Shown here in pieces: positions 1-8,632 of a stretch of 64,000 nucleotides of DNA. The notes under the pieces were generated by a model, which saw only the letters and a list, made by a program, of their open reading frames with translations, was not told the DNA's origin and did no database searches. Source of the stretch: Lutibacter sp. B1 (lineage in GTDB: Bacteria > Bacteroidota > Bacteroidia > Flavobacteriales > Flavobacteriaceae); the NCBI RefSeq assembly GCF_012524075.1, contig NZ_JAAZUI010000014.1:1-64000 (forward strand), in the 5' to 3' direction. The position numbers and the translations under genes are program-made. Positions within the stretch are counted from its first letter, which is position 1; every line of letters starts with the position of its first letter.

Positions 1-2
1 TA

Positions 3-245
3 ATGCCAATTATTGTTGAATTTGAATATGAAGATGGCACAAAAGAACGAAAACAATATCCTGCTCAAATTTGGAGACTTAATGATGATGAAGTAACTAA
101 AGTTTTTCATAGCAGTAAAGCAATTACTAAAATTACCGTTGACCCTGATGAACAAACAGCTGATGTTGATTTAACAAACAATAGCTGGCCAAAAAATACC
201 GAAACTAAATTTGAGCAATTTAAAAAAAATCAAATTAAAAGCTAA
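3..245 (+). CDS. M1 family metallopeptidase, C-terminal end (5' part outside window)
   Basis: About 80 residues form the extreme C-terminus of a secreted M1 (gluzincin) aminopeptidase. The pattern EFEYEDGT, then QIWRLNDDEV, then VDPDEQTADVD and NNSWP, is the usual closing beta-sandwich of Bacteroidota M1 peptidases. The zinc site HExxH would lie upstream, outside the window. The first in-window ATG is probably internal, because the frame is still open at the left edge. The gene ends just before a bidirectional terminator shared with the convergent lgt. The family call rests on the tail only. Confidence 0.75.
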   Translation: MPIIVEFEYEDGTKERKQYPAQIWRLNDDEVTKVFHSSKAITKITVDPDEQTADVDLTNNSWPKNTETKFEQFKKNQIKS

Positions 246-261
246 TCAAAAATTAGATGTT

Positions 262-295
262 AAAAAAAAGCCACTCAGTTTGAGTGGCTTTTTTA
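262..295. terminator. Bidirectional intrinsic terminator
   Basis: A perfect 8-bp stem (GCCACTCA, 270-277, with TGAGTGGC, 281-288) closes a 3-nt loop. It is flanked by an A-run on the left and a T-run on the right, so it can terminate the peptidase gene on the plus strand and lgt on the minus strand. Confidence 0.9.
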
Positions 296-296
296 T

Positions 297-1106
297 TTAT
301 TTCTTCCTAAACATAAAGTAAAATCCGACAAGAATTAGAGGAATACTTAACCATTGTCCTGTATTAAGTGCCCATGTAGCTCGTTCGTCAACTTGTGCCT
401 CTTTAAAAAATTCTACTATAAATCTTGCTGTCCAAAGCAACACAAAAAACAGTCCAAATATGTAACCCAATTTTTCTTTTTTGTTAGTTTTCCAATACAC
501 ATACCATAAAACAACAAAAATTATTACATAACAAAAAGCTTCATACAATTGTGCTGGATGACGAGGAAAATCTTCTCCCAATTTCTGAAAAACAAAACCG
601 TAATTAGAATTTGTAGGTTTACCTATAATTTCAGAATTCATTAAATTCCCAATTCTTACAAAAGCACCTCCAATAGCAACAGGAATTGTAAGCCTGTCTA
701 AAATAAATAATAAAGGTTTTTTAAGTATTTTTTTGCTAAAATAATACATAGCCAAAATAATACCTATAACAGCACCATGACTGGCTAAACCGGCATAACC
801 TGTAATTTCAAACTTTGGAGAAAACCTAAAAGGCAACAATACTTCTAAAGGTTTTTCAATTAAAAATTGAGGATCGTAAAATAAAAAATGTCCTAGTCTG
901 GCTCCTACCAATGTAGATATAACAACATAAATAAATAATGAATCCAACTTTTCTAAAGGAATTTTATCATTTATAAATATCTTTTTCATTAAATGTAAGC
1001 CTAACATAAATGCTATAACAAACATTAAACTGTAATAACGAATTGAAATAATTCCAATTTTAAATATTTCCGGTGATGGATTCCAATTTATTTGAAGTAA
1101 TGTCAT
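297..1106 (-). CDS. lgt: Prolipoprotein diacylglyceryl transferase
   Basis: Lgt moves a diacylglyceryl group from phosphatidylglycerol to the lipobox cysteine of prolipoproteins in the inner membrane, the first step of lipoprotein maturation. The 269-residue protein has about seven hydrophobic helices. It carries the Lgt signature VRIGNLMNSEIIGKPT and the motif SHG near residues 105-110, followed by DFPRHPAQLYEA. Length is normal. It lies in a minus-strand run with yidD and cysS. The substrate load is clear from the window itself, which encodes many lipoproteins (GldI, two other PPIases, GH8, an ABC binding protein and an RND adaptor). Confidence 0.95.
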   Translation of the reverse strand: MTLLQINWNPSPEIFKIGIISIRYYSLMFVIAFMLGLHLMKKIFINDKIPLEKLDSLFIYVVISTLVGARLGHFLFYDPQFLIEKPLEVLLPFRFSPKFEITGYAGLASHGAVIGIILAMYYFSKKILKKPLLFILDRLTIPVAIGGAFVRIGNLMNSEIIGKPTNSNYGFVFQKLGEDFPRHPAQLYEAFCYVIIFVVLWYVYWKTNKKEKLGYIFGLFFVLLWTARFIVEFFKEAQVDERATWALNTGQWLSIPLILVGFYFMFRKK

Positions 1107-1151
1107 TTAATTTATTTTTATGTAAATATAAAAGTATTTATGAAACCTTTT

Positions 1152-1409
1152 TTATTGTTTTCCTTTTTTATGTTTCGGCTCAGGAACAGGATCATAACCA
1201 CTGCCTCCCCAAGGATTACAACTTACAATGCGTTTAATTGACAGCCAACCTCCCCAAAAAATACCATGTTTTTTTAAAGCCTCTAAAGTATAACTTGAAC
1301 AAGTTGGCGTATACCTGCAACTAGAAGGTGTATACGGCGAAATGGCTATTTGATAAAATTTAACCAACCATATAAAAGGGAATGCTAATATTTTAGTTAT
1401 ACTTTTCAA
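1152..1409 (-). CDS. yidD: Membrane protein insertion efficiency factor YidD
   Basis: This 85-residue protein has the family landmarks: an N-terminal amphipathic or membrane-associated helix ([15 protein letters not shown]), the cysteine cluster [20 protein letters not shown] and the closing motif [12 protein letters not shown]. YidD assists YidC-dependent insertion of inner-membrane proteins, although its exact chemistry is not settled. It begins 1 nt after the cysS stop codon, so the two are probably translated from one mRNA, and lgt follows 45 nt downstream. The basic tail (KHKKGK) is typical. Confidence 0.93.
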   Translation of the reverse strand: MKSITKILAFPFIWLVKFYQIAISPYTPSSCRYTPTCSSYTLEALKKHGIFWGGWLSIKRIVSCNPWGGSGYDPVPEPKHKKGKQ

Positions 1410-1410
1410 A

Positions 1411-2889
1411 TTAATTGATTGAAAAAGTAGTTCCTTCCTTTCCGTCTTTTAACTGAATTCCTAAAGTTGCCAACTCATCACGAATTTTATCTGATAACGC
1501 CCAATCTTTATTGTCTCTTGCTTCTTTACGCATGTTTATAAGCATTTCTACAACTCCTGATAATTTATTAGAACTATCTTGTTGTATATCGTTCTGCAAA
1601 CCTAAAACATCAAAAACAAAAGCATTAATTGTGTTTTTAAAATCGGTCAAATCGCTTTCTGAAATAGATTCTTTTTTATCAATTAGAAGATTAATGTATT
1701 TAACAGCCTCAAATAAATTTGCAATTAAAATCGGACTGTTAAAATCGTCATTCATAGCATCATAACATTTTTGTTTCCATGCTTGTATATCTATTGAAGA
1801 TTCTTTAGTTGTAACAATTTTATCTATACTATGTATAGCTTCCATTAATTTAATATATCCTTTTTCGGAAGCTTCTAAACCGGTACTTGTAAAATCTAAA
1901 ATACTTCTGTAATGAGCTTGCATCATAAAAAAGCGTGTTGCACTTGGCGTAAACGGCTTGCTTAAAATTTTATTTTCACCGGTAAAAATCTCATTAGGTA
2001 AAATATAATTTCCGGTAGATTTCGCCATTTTTTGTCCGTTCAAAATTAGCATATTGGCATGCATCCAATAATTTACAGGTTTTACATTATTTTTAGCTTG
2101 TGATTGTGCTATTTCACATTCATGATGTGGAAATTTTAAGTCCATCCCACCACCATGAATATCAAAAGTTTCACCTAAATATTTAGTACTCATTGCTGTA
2201 CATTCCAAATGCCAACCCGGAAAACCATCACTCCAAGGTGAAGGCCAACGCATAATGTGCTTATCATCCGCTTTTTTCCAAAGTGCAAAATCTTGTGGAT
2301 TTTTCTTTTCAGATTGACCATCTAACTCTCGCGTATTATGAATAGATTCTTCAATATTTCTTCCTGAAAGAATTCCATAATGCTGAGATTCATTATATTT
2401 TAAAACATCAAAATAAACAGAACCATTAATTTCGTACGCCAACCCTTTGTCTAAAATATCTTTAATAATTTCAATCTGTTCAATAATATGACCCGTTGCT
2501 GTTGGCTCTATACTTGGTGGTAAATTATTTATTTTTTGTAAGGTATCATGAAAATCAACGGTGTAACGTTGCACTACTTCCATTGGTTCAATTTGCTCTA
2601 AACGAGCTTTTTTTGCAATTCTGTCCTCACCTTCATCAGCATCATTTTCTAAATGTCCGGCATCGGTAATATTACGCACATAACGCACCTTAAAGCCTAA
2701 ATGTTTTAAATAACGAAAAACCAAATCAAATGACGTAAAGGTTCTAACATTTCCTAAATGCACATTACTATATACTGTAGGTCCACACACATACATTCCT
2801 ACTTTTCCTTCTACTAAGGGTTTAAAAATTTCTTTAGATTTACTTAAAGAGTTATAAATTTTTATTTGATTTGTTTTGTATAATTCCAT
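1411..2889 (-). CDS. cysS: Cysteinyl-tRNA synthetase
   Basis: This class I synthetase charges tRNA-Cys in the cytoplasm. At 492 residues it has normal length. The zinc ligand Cys35 sits in YVCGPTVY, followed by the HIGH-type motif HLGN at 44-47. Further zinc ligands appear in WHLECTAMS and HHECEIAQS, and the KMSKS loop is KMAKSTGNY. The C-terminal DALR-like helical domain is present. It is the first gene of cysS-yidD-lgt on the minus strand. No perfect TAnnTTTG box was found in the 107-nt upstream gap. Confidence 0.97.
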   Translation of the reverse strand: MELYKTNQIKIYNSLSKSKEIFKPLVEGKVGMYVCGPTVYSNVHLGNVRTFTSFDLVFRYLKHLGFKVRYVRNITDAGHLENDADEGEDRIAKKARLEQIEPMEVVQRYTVDFHDTLQKINNLPPSIEPTATGHIIEQIEIIKDILDKGLAYEINGSVYFDVLKYNESQHYGILSGRNIEESIHNTRELDGQSEKKNPQDFALWKKADDKHIMRWPSPWSDGFPGWHLECTAMSTKYLGETFDIHGGGMDLKFPHHECEIAQSQAKNNVKPVNYWMHANMLILNGQKMAKSTGNYILPNEIFTGENKILSKPFTPSATRFFMMQAHYRSILDFTSTGLEASEKGYIKLMEAIHSIDKIVTTKESSIDIQAWKQKCYDAMNDDFNSPILIANLFEAVKYINLLIDKKESISESDLTDFKNTINAFVFDVLGLQNDIQQDSSNKLSGVVEMLINMRKEARDNKDWALSDKIRDELATLGIQLKDGKEGTTFSIN

Positions 2890-2996
2890 TAAAATTTGCT
2901 TGAAATTGAAGTTGTAAAGATAATAACAAATCCCTAATGGAAAAATTTATACTTCCAGGTATTTTGAAAGTTTAAATATGAAGGTAAAATTGATGT

Positions 2997-4421
2997 TTAA
3001 TGTAGCCAAACGGTACTGTAAACTCCTGTAATATTTAGTTTGTTTGGTGATGTTTTGTTTTTAAAAAACCCTTTAATGGCATCAACACCATTTTTTTCGT
3101 AATTAGTTGAATGGTTTACAACATCTTTTACTTTGAAAGTTGATTTTTTCCCATTCAAATCATAAATAAAATCGGTATTCGATAAAATCAAATTCCCTTT
3201 TGCATAATCTAAAATTATATTTAAGTTATTAAAATCGGGCACAATTTTTAAAACTTCAAGGTTTCCGAATTTTTGACTCAAAGCAACGTTTTTTCCTACT
3301 GTTTTTATAATTACATCTGATGAATTTGAAAATAAATTTCCATTTGAAAATGTTCCAAATGTAGCATTTGGAACATTTTTTAGTGTAATATTTCCTGAAC
3401 TCACCGTATTAATAATTACAGGAGAATTCGAGATGTTTAAATTGTTAGTACCCTCAATTATTCCTCCAATAAAATCTCCGTATGATAATGTTGCAGACAT
3501 TTTAGTATTAGATTTTGGAATATTTAATTTACCGTGTTTAACATTTAGATCGAATGTGGCATCTTTAGGAACTTTAATTTTAATTTCTTTTTTTATTTTC
3601 ACTTTTGAATTGCTATCATCTCTAAATTCAAAATAGTAGCTTTTTTTATAATTATGTATAGAATCTAATTTACCTTTTTCTTTTAGCTTTTTATATTCAG
3701 CCATTGCTTTTTTAGATTCTTCTTTTGCTCTTTTAACTTCTTCAAGAATTTTATCTCTATTTTGAAGCATTTCTTGTCTGGCTTTGTCAGCTTCTTTTTT
3801 ATATTCTTCTATACTTTTTCTGAAATCATTAGAATTTCTAAGAGAATCTATTTTCTTTTTCCAATCGCTTTTTTCATATTTTTCAACTTCTTTAGAAATT
3901 CTGCTTTTATACTTTTTTAAATAGGTTGAATCGTTTTTATATTTATCGTAATCAAACTCAAAAAATTCAATATTCATTTCAGGAAAATCAACATTAGGCA
4001 TTATAAACATTTCCGGCATCTCAGGCATTTCCGGCATTTCCGGCATTTCAAAATGAGGTATATCTACATCAATTTCTTTAAAATCAAAATCATAATCCCC
4101 TTTAAATTCAAAATGTATAAATTGAGATGGAGACGTTATTTTAACTTTGCTTTTATTTCCTAATGCTTCAAACTTCCATTTTTTAAAAATAGCCTCAGCT
4201 TCTTTTTTACTTACACCTTCAACCTCAATAGTAGCTTCAACCAGTACCTGATCCTTGTTCCAAGTTTCAACATCAATATCAGTATGTGAAGCATTAATTG
4301 CAATAGTTACATCAGAATTTACTTTAAACTCTTCTGTTATTTTTTTATCAAACTTTTGGGCGTTTACACTAAAAGTAAATAACACTATTAAACTTACTAT
4401 TTTATACTTGTATATTTTCAT
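2997..4421 (-). CDS. Exported DUF4097-like protein with charged and Pro-Glu-Met repeat segments
   Basis: A 474-residue protein with a signal peptide (KYKIVSLIVLFTFSVNAQ). Residues about 25-110 and 285-474 are beta-rich and resemble the DUF4097 putative-adhesin fold (for example HTDIDVETWNKDQVLVEATI). Between them lie an acidic (PEM)n run at about 124-137 and a long Lys/Glu-rich probable coiled coil at about 155-265. It is the last gene of an ECF sigma / anti-sigma operon and overlaps the anti-sigma gene by 20 nt. DUF4097 proteins often sit in such envelope-stress operons. The fold is inferred from pattern, and function is unknown. Confidence 0.55.
   Translation of the reverse strand: MKIYKYKIVSLIVLFTFSVNAQKFDKKITEEFKVNSDVTIAINASHTDIDVETWNKDQVLVEATIEVEGVSKKEAEAIFKKWKFEALGNKSKVKITSPSQFIHFEFKGDYDFDFKEIDVDIPHFEMPEMPEMPEMPEMFIMPNVDFPEMNIEFFEFDYDKYKNDSTYLKKYKSRISKEVEKYEKSDWKKKIDSLRNSNDFRKSIEEYKKEADKARQEMLQNRDKILEEVKRAKEESKKAMAEYKKLKEKGKLDSIHNYKKSYYFEFRDDSNSKVKIKKEIKIKVPKDATFDLNVKHGKLNIPKSNTKMSATLSYGDFIGGIIEGTNNLNISNSPVIINTVSSGNITLKNVPNATFGTFSNGNLFSNSSDVIIKTVGKNVALSQKFGNLEVLKIVPDFNNLNIILDYAKGNLILSNTDFIYDLNGKKSTFKVKDVVNHSTNYEKNGVDAIKGFFKNKTSPNKLNITGVYSTVWLH
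4011..4046. repeat. In-frame 9-bp tandem repeat encoding Pro-Glu-Met
   Basis: Four successive 9-bp units (ttccggcat, one copy changed to ctcaggcat) encode the PEM repeat inside the exported protein at 2997-4421. Because the unit is a multiple of three, copy-number change would lengthen or shorten the linker without shifting the frame. Confidence 0.85.
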
Positions 4422-4959
4422 TTTGTTTTACGTTATTTTTTTTTAATTCGTTCAATTGTTCTTTAAGTTGGTATAGCAATTTTAAACGTAATTGTAAATT
4501 ATCAATTAAAGCATTGATGGTTTTTTCATTTAATCCTTCAGAATTTAATTCGTTTGTAAGCATTTTATAATCTTTCGACAATTCATCAATTTTCTCTAAA
4601 TAACCATCTAATAACTCTTTATTTTCAGGCGTTTCATTTAGATTTAAAATTTCAGCATTTATACTCACTAAATAATAATTTTCAATTTTTTTCAGTTCAG
4701 GTGATATGCTTCCCAAACTTTCAATTTTTGAAATTTGAACCGGTGTATTATTAGTTTTTGGTGCATAATAATATACTGTTGTTCCTAAACCTACAAGTAT
4801 TAAAAATGAAGCTGCAATCTTTAAAAATCGGTTGCTTCTCTTTTTATAATGATGAAGTTCTGTTTGAAGTTTTGCTTCAAATTTCTTTCTATGATCTTTT
4901 GAAAGTTCAACCTTTTCAACTTGCTTATTTTGTAGTATTTTTTTTATATCACTAGACAT
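4402..4959 (-). CDS. Probable anti-sigma factor, single-pass membrane protein
   Basis: A 185-residue protein with a basic cytoplasmic N-terminus (about 1-45), one membrane helix (FLKIAASFLILVGLGTTVYYY, about 45-65) and a helical, Glu/Leu-rich exterior domain likely to form coiled coils. It starts inside the 3' end of the ECF sigma gene (8-nt overlap), the standard position for a cognate anti-sigma factor, and overlaps the downstream exported protein gene by 20 nt. No zinc-binding anti-sigma motif (HxxxCxxC) is visible, so the role is inferred from topology and position. Confidence 0.6.
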   Translation of the reverse strand: MSSDIKKILQNKQVEKVELSKDHRKKFEAKLQTELHHYKKRSNRFLKIAASFLILVGLGTTVYYYAPKTNNTPVQISKIESLGSISPELKKIENYYLVSINAEILNLNETPENKELLDGYLEKIDELSKDYKMLTNELNSEGLNEKTINALIDNLQLRLKLLYQLKEQLNELKKNNVKQNENIQV

Positions 4960-5500
4960 AATTATACTTTTTTAATTGACTTTTTAACTTGTTTTTACCT
5001 CTCATTAATTGCGACCTTGAAGCTACTTCTGTTATATTTAAAATTTGTGCAATTTCTTGATGATCGTATCCTTCTAATAAATACAAATTCAATACAACCT
5101 TGTATTTATCAGGTAAATTATTAATTGCATTATTCACAATTTCAAAAGTAACATCTTCAGTTACAGTCCAATTATTTTCTTCAACAATTTCAATTTTACT
5201 GTTTTCAAGAGAAACCAACTCAATTTTTTTCTTTTTCAAATAATCAATACACTGATTGATCACAATTTTTTTAATCCAGGCGCCTATGGTAACTTCACCT
5301 TTAAAGTTTTGAATGTTTTTAAACACTTTAATAAAGGCATCTTGCATCACATCTTCGGCAATAAAATTATCTTTTACATAGCGTTGTGCAATTATATACA
5401 TTGCATTGCAATACTTATCATACAATTGCATTTGTGATTTTGCCTTGTTTTGCTTACAACCTTCAATTATTTTATTGTGTAAATAAACAGTCTTGCTCAT
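4952..5500 (-). CDS. ECF RNA polymerase sigma factor (sigma-70 family)
   Basis: A 182-residue ECF sigma factor. Region 2 spans about 15-85 (DKYCNAMYIIAQRYV, then EDVMQDAFIKVFKNI, with the region 2.3/2.4 part GAWIKKIVINQCIDYLKKKK). Region 4 spans about 120-175 and includes the helix-turn-helix YDHQEIAQILNITEVASRSQ. It heads a three-gene minus-strand operon with a membrane anti-sigma factor and an exported DUF4097-like protein. The usual logic is release of sigma upon envelope stress followed by autoregulation. The upstream 126 nt share no obvious TAnnTTTG box, as expected if the gene reads its own ECF promoter. Confidence 0.9.
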   Translation of the reverse strand: MSKTVYLHNKIIEGCKQNKAKSQMQLYDKYCNAMYIIAQRYVKDNFIAEDVMQDAFIKVFKNIQNFKGEVTIGAWIKKIVINQCIDYLKKKKIELVSLENSKIEIVEENNWTVTEDVTFEIVNNAINNLPDKYKVVLNLYLLEGYDHQEIAQILNITEVASRSQLMRGKNKLKSQLKKYNYV

Positions 5501-5626
5501 TAAGTTGGTTACTTCTATTGTTAAAGACGAAACAATGTTTTACATGTTGCATTTATCTAAATAAATATTTTAAATTTACAAACTTTAAAAGCTTCTAAAA
5601 AATTCTAAAAAAATAATTGATAACTA

Positions 5627-6340
5627 ATGAATTACGAATTTACAATTGTTGTTCCTGTTTATAATGAAGAAGATAATTTAAAACGTGTAGAACAAGAACT
5701 TTCTAAATATATTAAAATTGCTGCAAAAAAAACCAAAGTCCTTTTTGTAAATGACGGAAGTAAAGATAAAAGTCAACTATTAATCGAAGAAATTTGTGCT
5801 AATAATGCCGATTTTACTTTTATTCAGTTTGAAAAAAATTGTGGTTTAAGTGCTGCAATTGCAGCCGGTTTTAATAATGTTGATACCGAATTGGTTGGCT
5901 ATATTGATTCTGATCTTCAAACTGCACCGGAAGACTTTAATCTTTTATTAGAACATATAACTGAATATGATTTAGTTACAGGCGTTAGAGCAAACAGAAA
6001 AGATTCTTTTGTAAAAAATATGTCTTCAACCATAGCAAATGGAATTAGACGTACTTTTACGCATGACGGAATGGACGATACCGGTTGCCCTTTAAAAATA
6101 ATAAAAACCGAATACGCTAAAAAAATTCCGATGTTTAATGGTTTACACCGTTTTTTACCTGCCATGATTTTATTGCAAAATGGTAGTATAAAACAAATTC
6201 CTGTTCAACATTTTCCTAGAATTGCCGGTGAGGCAAAATATGGTTTATGGAATAGGCTGTTAGGTCCGTTAATGGATTGTTTTGCTTATTTATGGATGAA
6301 AAAAAAATATATCAATTATAACATAGCAAAAAAAGGGTAA
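5627..6340 (+). CDS. Glycosyltransferase family 2, polyprenyl-phosphate sugar transferase type
   Basis: A 237-residue GT-A enzyme resembling the catalytic domain of dolichyl/undecaprenyl-phosphate mannose or ArnC-like transferases. Visible motifs are VVPVYNEEDNL, NDGSKDKS and the metal/nucleotide motif YIDSDLQTAPED, with an acceptor-side loop around HDGMDDTGCPLKI. It lacks the two C-terminal membrane helices found in ArnC or GtrB. The next gene, which overlaps it by 1 nt (TAATG), is all membrane helices and may supply that function. Likely role: loading a sugar onto the C55 lipid carrier for the GT39 enzyme two genes downstream. Sugar identity is unknown. Confidence 0.85.
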   Translation: MNYEFTIVVPVYNEEDNLKRVEQELSKYIKIAAKKTKVLFVNDGSKDKSQLLIEEICANNADFTFIQFEKNCGLSAAIAAGFNNVDTELVGYIDSDLQTAPEDFNLLLEHITEYDLVTGVRANRKDSFVKNMSSTIANGIRRTFTHDGMDDTGCPLKIIKTEYAKKIPMFNGLHRFLPAMILLQNGSIKQIPVQHFPRIAGEAKYGLWNRLLGPLMDCFAYLWMKKKYINYNIAKKG

Positions 6341-6960
6341 TGAGTAGCTGGATTGTATATACTATCGGTTTTTTTGCACAGCTTTTATTTTCAGGAAGAC
6401 TTATTTTACAATGGATTTTATCTGAAAAAAATAAAAAAGTATTAACTCCAACATTATTTTGGTGGTTAAGTTTATTAGCTTCTTTTCTATTATTTATATA
6501 TGGTTATTTAAGAGAAGATTTTGCCATAATGCTAGGCCAATCACTCACTTATTTTATTTATATCAGAAATTTACAATTACAGGGAGAATGGCAAAAAGTA
6601 TCCAAAATTTCACGTTGGTTTTTATGGATATTCCCAATATTGTTGGTTATTTATTCTTATAACAACAACTCTTATGATATTGATAAACTTTTTAGAAATG
6701 AAGCCATACCTGCCTGGTTACTTGTTTGGGGAAGTATTGCGCAAATAATTTTTACACTTCGTTTTGTTTATCAATGGATTTATTCAGAAAAAAATAAAGA
6801 ATCGTCATTACCATTTGGCTTTTGGTTATTAAGTTTAATCGGTTCTTTAATGATTTTATTTTATGCTGTTTTAAGAAAAGATCCCGTACTTTTAATTGGG
6901 CATTTTATGGGTTCCATTATTTATATCAGAAATATTATAATCCTAAAAAAACAGGATTAA
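6340..6960 (+). CDS. Membrane protein with two LAB_N (lipid A biosynthesis N-terminal) domains
   Basis: A 206-residue protein with six hydrophobic helices arranged as two copies of the three-helix LAB_N domain. Each copy has the pattern GFFAQLLFSGRLILQWILSE or IAQIIFTLRFVYQWIYSE, then FGFWLLSLIGS-type, then G-x-YIRN. The domain is named from the N-terminus of some lipid-A-disaccharide synthase fusions and often accompanies GT2 and ArnT-like genes. The start codon shares an A with the upstream GT2 stop codon. A flippase or membrane-anchor role for the lipid-linked sugar is an inference. Confidence 0.8.
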   Translation: MSSWIVYTIGFFAQLLFSGRLILQWILSEKNKKVLTPTLFWWLSLLASFLLFIYGYLREDFAIMLGQSLTYFIYIRNLQLQGEWQKVSKISRWFLWIFPILLVIYSYNNNSYDIDKLFRNEAIPAWLLVWGSIAQIIFTLRFVYQWIYSEKNKESSLPFGFWLLSLIGSLMILFYAVLRKDPVLLIGHFMGSIIYIRNIIILKKQD

Positions 6961-6994
6961 ACTTGTATAATTACATGTACACAACTATTTATAA

Positions 6995-8620
6995 ATGATT
7001 AAAATTATTGAAAAACACCCTGTTATAACATTAAGTGTGGTGGTTTTATTAATGTTACTTATACAATTGGATGTTCCAAATGTAACTATTATGGAAGCTC
7101 GTAATTTTATTACAGCTCGTGAAATGGTTAACAATAATAATTGGCTATTAACAACAATGAACGGAGAAGCCCGATATCAAAAACCTCCATTACCTACGTG
7201 GTTTACAGCTATATCCGGTTTACTATTTGGAATAAATAGTCTTTTTGCTTTGCGTTTACCAGGTGCTTTAATGGTGTTATTTACCGGTTTATTTGGGTAT
7301 TTTTTATCTTTAAAATTAAACCTTTCTAAAACTCAAAGTTTACAAAACAGTTTAATTTTAGTAACGTCTTTCTATATTTTTGCCATTATAAATGAAGCAC
7401 CTTGGGATATTTTTACTCATGGGTTTATGCTTGCAGGTTTATATTTTTTATTTAGATTTTTTGAAGAAAAGGAATCTCTTTGGAAAAATGCTGTAATTTC
7501 AGCTTTTTTTATTGGTTTGTCTTTTATGAGTAAAGGTCCTGTATCGCTCTACGCTGTATTTTTACCTTTTATAATTTCGTATGGTTTTATTTTTAGATTT
7601 AAAAAATTTAAACCCAAAATAATTCCTTTTATAAGTTTCATAATTTTATTTCTTTTAATAGGTTTATGGTGGTTTGTATATGTTCGAATGGCAGATCCAC
7701 AAGCATTTTTAGAAATTACAACTAAAGAAACCGGTAACTGGAGTAGTTATAATATTAAACCTTTTTATTATTATTGGAGTTTCTTTACACAATCTGGTTT
7801 ATGGACAATACCTGCCTTAATAGGTTTATTTTACCCTTATTTGATAAAAAAGGTTCAAAATAAAAAAGCGTATAAATTTACTTTTTGGTGGACAATCATT
7901 GCTCTTATTTTACTCTCTTTAATACCTGAAAAAAAAGCACGCTATTTAGTACCGGTATTAATTCCTTTAGCATTAAATACCGGATTTTACATTGAATACT
8001 TAATTCAGAGTTTTTCAAAACTAAAATCGAAGAAAGAAACAATTCCTGTGTATTTTAATTTTGGGTTAATAGCAACTTTGAGTATTGCTTTACCTGTTGT
8101 ATTGTATTTTTTATTGAAGGATAATTTGCAAAATTTTATAATAAATTATGTAGCTACGTCGGTGGTAACTTTAATAATTGGACTATTAATTTTCAAATAC
8201 CTATTCCAAAAGAAAATGAAACACGTTTTTTATTTTTCAATATTTTTTATGATGTCAATTTTAACTTTTGGATTACCTCTTTCAAAAAGTATCAATAAAA
8301 ATAAAGAGTATAAATCAATAAATACGCTTCACCAATTTGAAGTAAAAAATAATATTTCAACTTATTCTATAGGTGAAATTGCACCGGAATTTCTTTGGCA
8401 ATACAATGGATACTTAAAAAATATCTACAAAAATGAAGAGTTGACAGTACCATCGGATTCAAATTTTGGTATTTTAGTTATGGCTGAAGATATAGAAACT
8501 GTAAAATCTAAATTAAGTAATAATTATACCCTAACTTTAATTGAAACTTTTAATATAAATTTTGGAGCAAAAAGTAAAGAAAGACTTATAAGACATCTTT
8601 ATTTAGTTTCAAAAAAATAG
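6995..8620 (+). CDS. Glycosyltransferase family 39 (ArnT/PMT-like) integral membrane protein
   Basis: A 541-residue polytopic enzyme with about 11-12 helices. The first periplasmic loop holds the family's acidic motif (MEARNFITAREMV, about 32-44) followed by LTTMNGEARYQKPPLPTW, the ArnT/PMT catalytic-loop pattern in which the Glu acts as base. A second conserved block is SLIPEKKARYLVPVL. GT39 enzymes move a sugar from a polyprenyl-phosphate carrier onto lipid A, glycolipid or protein at the outer face of the inner membrane. With the two upstream genes it makes a coherent carrier-loading and transfer cassette. Acceptor and sugar cannot be told from sequence. Confidence 0.85.
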   Translation: MIKIIEKHPVITLSVVVLLMLLIQLDVPNVTIMEARNFITAREMVNNNNWLLTTMNGEARYQKPPLPTWFTAISGLLFGINSLFALRLPGALMVLFTGLFGYFLSLKLNLSKTQSLQNSLILVTSFYIFAIINEAPWDIFTHGFMLAGLYFLFRFFEEKESLWKNAVISAFFIGLSFMSKGPVSLYAVFLPFIISYGFIFRFKKFKPKIIPFISFIILFLLIGLWWFVYVRMADPQAFLEITTKETGNWSSYNIKPFYYYWSFFTQSGLWTIPALIGLFYPYLIKKVQNKKAYKFTFWWTIIALILLSLIPEKKARYLVPVLIPLALNTGFYIEYLIQSFSKLKSKKETIPVYFNFGLIATLSIALPVVLYFLLKDNLQNFIINYVATSVVTLIIGLLIFKYLFQKKMKHVFYFSIFFMMSILTFGLPLSKSINKNKEYKSINTLHQFEVKNNISTYSIGEIAPEFLWQYNGYLKNIYKNEELTVPSDSNFGILVMAEDIETVKSKLSNNYTLTLIETFNINFGAKSKERLIRHLYLVSKK

Positions 8621-8628
8621 TACTTTTG
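8621..8628 (+). promoter_or_regulatory. Candidate -7 promoter box abutting the start codon
   Basis: TACTTTTG matches the Bacteroidota -7 consensus TAnnTTTG exactly. It ends 4 nt before the ATG at 8633, so transcription from it would begin at or next to the start codon. No TTG is seen at the ideal -33 distance. Confidence 0.4.
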
Positions 8629-8632
8629 ATAT

